From the NCBI RefSeq assembly GCF_001623075.1, contig NZ_LMCF01000022.1, positions 38,206 through 102,205 of the forward strand: a stretch of DNA of 64,000 bases, in the 5' to 3' direction. The translations under genes were made by a program, and so were the position numbers. The notes under the pieces were generated by a model. It searched no databases, was not told the DNA's origin, and saw nothing but the letters and a program-made list of their open reading frames with translations. This DNA is from Pseudovibrio sp. Ad37 (GTDB lineage Bacteria; Pseudomonadota; Alphaproteobacteria; Rhizobiales; Stappiaceae). Of this stretch, positions 61,390 to 64,000 are shown piece by piece; the first letter of the stretch is position 1, and every line of letters starts with the position of its first letter.

Positions 61390-62370
61390 ATGACTATATT
61401 ATCCTCATTGATTGAACGTGGATACTTGGGTTTTGCTTCTAATGAAGCCAAAGATAATTCACCTATTTATGAAGAATGGGCGACACATATAGCCGGCTCG
61501 CCAATCTTCCACGATTTCCTGATGCTTTTGCCGGAAGCCAAACAGCAACCCAACCTCCTTTTTGCGGCTATAAGATGGGTTACAGGACGCATTCCTGAAG
61601 TGGCAGAGCTGGATGAAATTCTGCAACGACATAGCGCTGCCATCAAACAAGAGATGATGAAGCGCAGCACGCAGACCAACGAAGCTGGCCGTTGCGCTGT
61701 TCTTCTTCCACTCCTCGCCCGCCTCCCACAACCACTTTCATTGATCGAAGTCGGTGCGTCCGCGGGTCTCTGCTTGCTGCCCGACCGCTATGCCTATGAC
61801 TACAACAACGGCGCACACACACTGGCGCCTGAGACGAATTCACCCGATACACCAGTGTTGCATTGCCAGGCGGCTGGTAATGTCCCTCTGCCAACCAAAC
61901 TACCAGAAGTCGCCTGGCGTGCAGGGGTGGAGTTGAACCCGTTGAACCTTCAGGATGAGGACACCTCAGCATGGCTCCAAACGCTCATCTGGCCGGGGCA
62001 GGAGGACCGCTTACACCGCCTACAAAAAGCAACCGTAGTGGCAAAGCAGCAGAAAATCCAACTCGTTAAAGGAGATCTTCTCGCTGATCTGCCAGCCTTG
62101 CTGGAGCAAATCCCAGCAGGCACTACATCAGTGGTCTTCCATAGCGCCGTCCTCTACTACATCCGAGACACGAGCAAGCGGGATGCTTTTGTCGATCTGA
62201 TGCTCAACTCCAACGCTCACTGGATTTCTAACGAGGCCCCCGGTGTCCTTCCTCAACTCGCCGACAAAGTCTCCGGCCCGCGCCCTTCAGGCCGCTTCCT
62301 CCTCTGCGAAAACGGCACACCCCGTGCCTGGACTGGGCCGCACGGGCAGTCAGTAGAGTGGATCGAGTAG
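61390..62370 (+). CDS. DUF2332 family protein
   Basis: 326 residues. The family shows LPLLARLPQPLSLIEVGASAGLCLLPDRYAYDY (in parts), a segment like a SAM-binding loop (IEVGASAGL), and later VVFHSAVLYYI. DUF2332 proteins are found in actinobacteria and alphaproteobacteria, function unknown; a methyltransferase-like fold is plausible from the VGASAGL loop. Start ATG 61390 follows AAAGGGAATTTC. Monocistronic. Confidence 0.8.
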   Translation: MTILSSLIERGYLGFASNEAKDNSPIYEEWATHIAGSPIFHDFLMLLPEAKQQPNLLFAAIRWVTGRIPEVAELDEILQRHSAAIKQEMMKRSTQTNEAGRCAVLLPLLARLPQPLSLIEVGASAGLCLLPDRYAYDYNNGAHTLAPETNSPDTPVLHCQAAGNVPLPTKLPEVAWRAGVELNPLNLQDEDTSAWLQTLIWPGQEDRLHRLQKATVVAKQQKIQLVKGDLLADLPALLEQIPAGTTSVVFHSAVLYYIRDTSKRDAFVDLMLNSNAHWISNEAPGVLPQLADKVSGPRPSGRFLLCENGTPRAWTGPHGQSVEWIE

Positions 62371-62553
62371 AGGCTTGCTAAAAGCCTCTGCACACCATCA
62401 CAGCATTTAGCTCCAGTTTGAGGGAAAATACGTAAATTCTGGAAATCATTCGTTTGAGAGGGCGTAGTACTTTACTGAAAGCGTGAAAAATACTGGTGTT
62501 CGCCTCATTAAATAGTTGGTGGGAGGCAAACACTCATGCTTTGGAGTTGATGG

Positions 62554-63810
62554 ATGCCCCCGCAAACACTGAGCAAACAAGAGCATAAATGGGCCAACGA
62601 CATGGCTCGTCACTTGAACCTGACCTTTGCTGAAGAGGGGGGCGAGCAGGTCGGACAACATCACCAAGCCGACGTTGTGAACGCTCCTACAAGTCTACTG
62701 GAAAAACTCGCTTCTATGGAGAAAGCGGCAGATGCTCTGTACGCAAACACGGAGTTGATCAAGAACCAAAGCGCTGTTTTCTCACCTTTCAAAAAAGCAG
62801 GTCAGTCTGCACGCTCGGGTATTGCAGCTGCACGAAAAGAGCTGAAAGGCCGAAAGCCCCAAAACGCGGAGGCGAGGCTTTCCAAAATTCAAGAGAATGT
62901 TTCCTCTATGGAGCAGCTCATTGCTGTTGCTCAGTCCAACCATAAAGGTTTGGAAGCGCAGATCCCCTGGGTGAAGGAAGACCTCGCTCAGCTGGCGATT
63001 GAATTACCTATTGTTGATAGCCTTGCCATTGCTAAGAAGATCCCGAGCAAAAGGCACAAGAAATTCCTCAGTCTTGATCAAGAAGCCAACGGCTTGATCA
63101 GTGAAGCAGAGACGCTTTGTGAGAACTTTCAGGTGGATTCTGCGAACAAGATCCTGAAGAAACTCAATAAAACGCTTCAGAACTATCAAAAGGAAGTCAA
63201 TTGGCTGCACGCTCTGCCCGAAGTTACCGGCGTCGGAGCTAGCGAAAGTCCACATGTGTCCAAACTCGACAAACTCGGCGCAGTATTTATGCGAAAAAAG
63301 TCCCAAGAGCATAAAGTTGAGCTGGTCAAAGCCGAGCCGGACGAGAAGACGAAGGCCTTTCTCGAAACTTGGGAACGAGAGAACTTCACTGACCCCGCTG
63401 CAAGACCAGACCTGCAAAAGCGAGGTGGTTGTGCTGCGCCATTCAAGTTTATTGTGCGTACTGGTTCCATGGATGATTTTATCAATCAAAAAGGCTGCTT
63501 TTCAGCTCAGGGAACCGAATATCTAGACAATAAAGATGGGATTTGCACCTCTGTTGTGAGTGACGAAAAGTGTTTTGTATATGGCGCTTTTGGTGTGGTT
63601 CTGGATGTAGCACCGCAAAACGTTCTGGTCTCCAGCCCTGATGATCTCATGAGTGAGCTCAACATTGGCCGCAAAGACAAAAAAGACCGAATGGTCAACG
63701 TGACACAAGAGGAGAATGAGAAGCTTCTTGATGTGCCTGATCATGTGCGTAACGGTTATCTCAGAAAAGAACTGGACAGATACCAACACGATAAGCGACA
63801 GCTGGACTGA
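62554..63810 (+). CDS. Unrecognised long helical protein with possible ADP-ribosyltransferase-like C-terminus (candidate effector/toxin)
   Basis: 418 residues, no signal peptide. Residues 1-225 are mostly helical with coiled-coil character (SLLEKLASMEKAADALYANT; IQENVSSMEQLIAVAQSNHKG; SANKILKKLNKTLQNYQKEV). Residues 295-365 look like a compact alpha/beta domain: FKFIVRTGSMDDF, a CTSVVSDEKCFVYG segment and AFGVVLDVAPQNVLVSSPDDL. The R...(C/S)TS...hydrophobic LDV order recalls ADP-ribosyltransferase folds, but I cannot confirm a catalytic Glu. A GGAG lies 8 nt before ATG 62554. Its stop codon is immediately next to an IS3-family end, so the C-terminus may be altered. Function unproven. Confidence 0.6.
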   Translation: MPPQTLSKQEHKWANDMARHLNLTFAEEGGEQVGQHHQADVVNAPTSLLEKLASMEKAADALYANTELIKNQSAVFSPFKKAGQSARSGIAAARKELKGRKPQNAEARLSKIQENVSSMEQLIAVAQSNHKGLEAQIPWVKEDLAQLAIELPIVDSLAIAKKIPSKRHKKFLSLDQEANGLISEAETLCENFQVDSANKILKKLNKTLQNYQKEVNWLHALPEVTGVGASESPHVSKLDKLGAVFMRKKSQEHKVELVKAEPDEKTKAFLETWERENFTDPAARPDLQKRGGCAAPFKFIVRTGSMDDFINQKGCFSAQGTEYLDNKDGICTSVVSDEKCFVYGAFGVVLDVAPQNVLVSSPDDLMSELNIGRKDKKDRMVNVTQEENEKLLDVPDHVRNGYLRKELDRYQHDKRQLD

Positions 63811-63811
63811 C

Positions 63812-64000
63812 CTAAAGAAAATGGAGAGCCTCTGTCTCACTATTTCTTTTCTGTCTCTCGAACGCGATTGGCAATTGATAGCCTAACGACGAGTGTCGCC
63901 TGATTGGATTGTAAAAGCCCTCAATGTAAAGGCCAAGTGCCTTTTCTGCCTTCTGACGAGTCTGAAAGGTAGTTCGCCACAACATTTCAGACTTAATGGT
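63812..64000 (-). mobile_element. IS3-family transposase (OrfB/integrase core), C-terminal part, cut by window edge
   Basis: Reading left from the edge, the frame gives SEMLWRTTFQTRQKAEKALG, then GFYNPIRRHSSLGYQLPIAFE and a stop at 63812, the well-known C-terminus of IS3-family integrase-core transposases. The rest of the element lies beyond the window. Its terminal inverted repeat should overlap or abut the end of the preceding gene. Confidence 0.9.

Noticed and set aside
62369..62389. AGAGGCTT/AAGCCTCT hairpin just after the DUF2332 gene
   Set aside because: Pairs perfectly but has no T-run, so termination is not supported.
1..64000. tRNA, rRNA, CRISPR array, prophage or integrase attachment site
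   Set aside because: I looked for cloverleaf-like stretches, regularly spaced repeats and phage genes and saw none.

Overview
The window is bacterial chromosome, densely coded at moderate GC. Irr-type iron control, DUF1127 and VtlR-like LysR genes, a RirA/Irr-style feo operon, ABC and TRAP uptake systems and intergenic palindromes point to an alphaproteobacterium. The gene set fits a marine, host-associated Stappiaceae/Rhodobacteraceae relative such as Pseudovibrio. That placement is inference: no rRNA, tRNA or CRISPR array is present to confirm it.

Layout. 1-7.3 kb: a tight operon for amino-sugar uptake and breakdown, most likely N-acetylgalactosamine: ABC ATPase end, Gfo/Idh/MocA dehydrogenase, two SIS-domain isomerase/deaminases, ROK kinase, a solo GatZ-type protein and an NagA/AgaA deacetylase. 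7.4-10.9 kb: a two-gene type I secretion system without outer-membrane partner or substrate. 11.4-15.6 kb: LysR/NAD-epimerase pair, glutamine amidotransferase and PuuB-like oxidase. 15.6-16.6 kb: a caspase-like (C80-like) cysteine peptidase gene broken by one in-frame stop. 16.7-20.3 kb: SDR plus flavin monooxygenase divergent from an AraC-type regulator, with helically phased repeats between them. 20.6-23 kb: panB, isochorismatase-like hydrolase, CpdA-like phosphodiesterase. 23.3-23.5 kb: a probable unannotated small RNA. 23.5-26 kb: a CioAB/CydAB-type quinol oxidase operon with a 43-residue DUF2474 subunit. 26.3-27.1 kb: tandem DUF805 genes. 27.3-30.3 kb: feoA-feoB-feoC with an Irr-box-like palindrome upstream.

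30.4-37.7 kb: a kinase-like/AAA protein, a TPP enzyme, a Pat-type acyl-CoA synthetase/GNAT fusion and a universal stress protein with an FNR-like box. 38.1-41.3 kb: a TRAP transporter with a terminator after the binding-protein gene. 41.4-47.9 kb: GNAT, xseA, rsmE, class III nucleotide cyclase and an unrecognised protein. 48.4-50.8 kb: two related LysR genes flanking a DUF1127 gene. 50.9-56.6 kb: EamA exporter, conserved hypothetical, Na/Pi symporter, a polar amino-acid ABC system lacking its ATPase, and a glutamine amidotransferase. 56.7-61.3 kb: MBL-fold and DsbA-like proteins with degenerate active sites, two LysR regulators and a secreted tyrosine phosphatase. 61.4-64 kb: DUF2332, a long helical protein with a possible ADP-ribosyltransferase-like C-terminus, and the end of an IS3-family transposase abutting it.

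The most notable items are the broken C80-like protease, the IS-abutted putative toxin/effector, the small RNA with its own terminator, the solo GatZ in a GalNAc operon and the phased operator array. Start codons were moved from the longest open frame where a ribosome binding site and family length argued for it.
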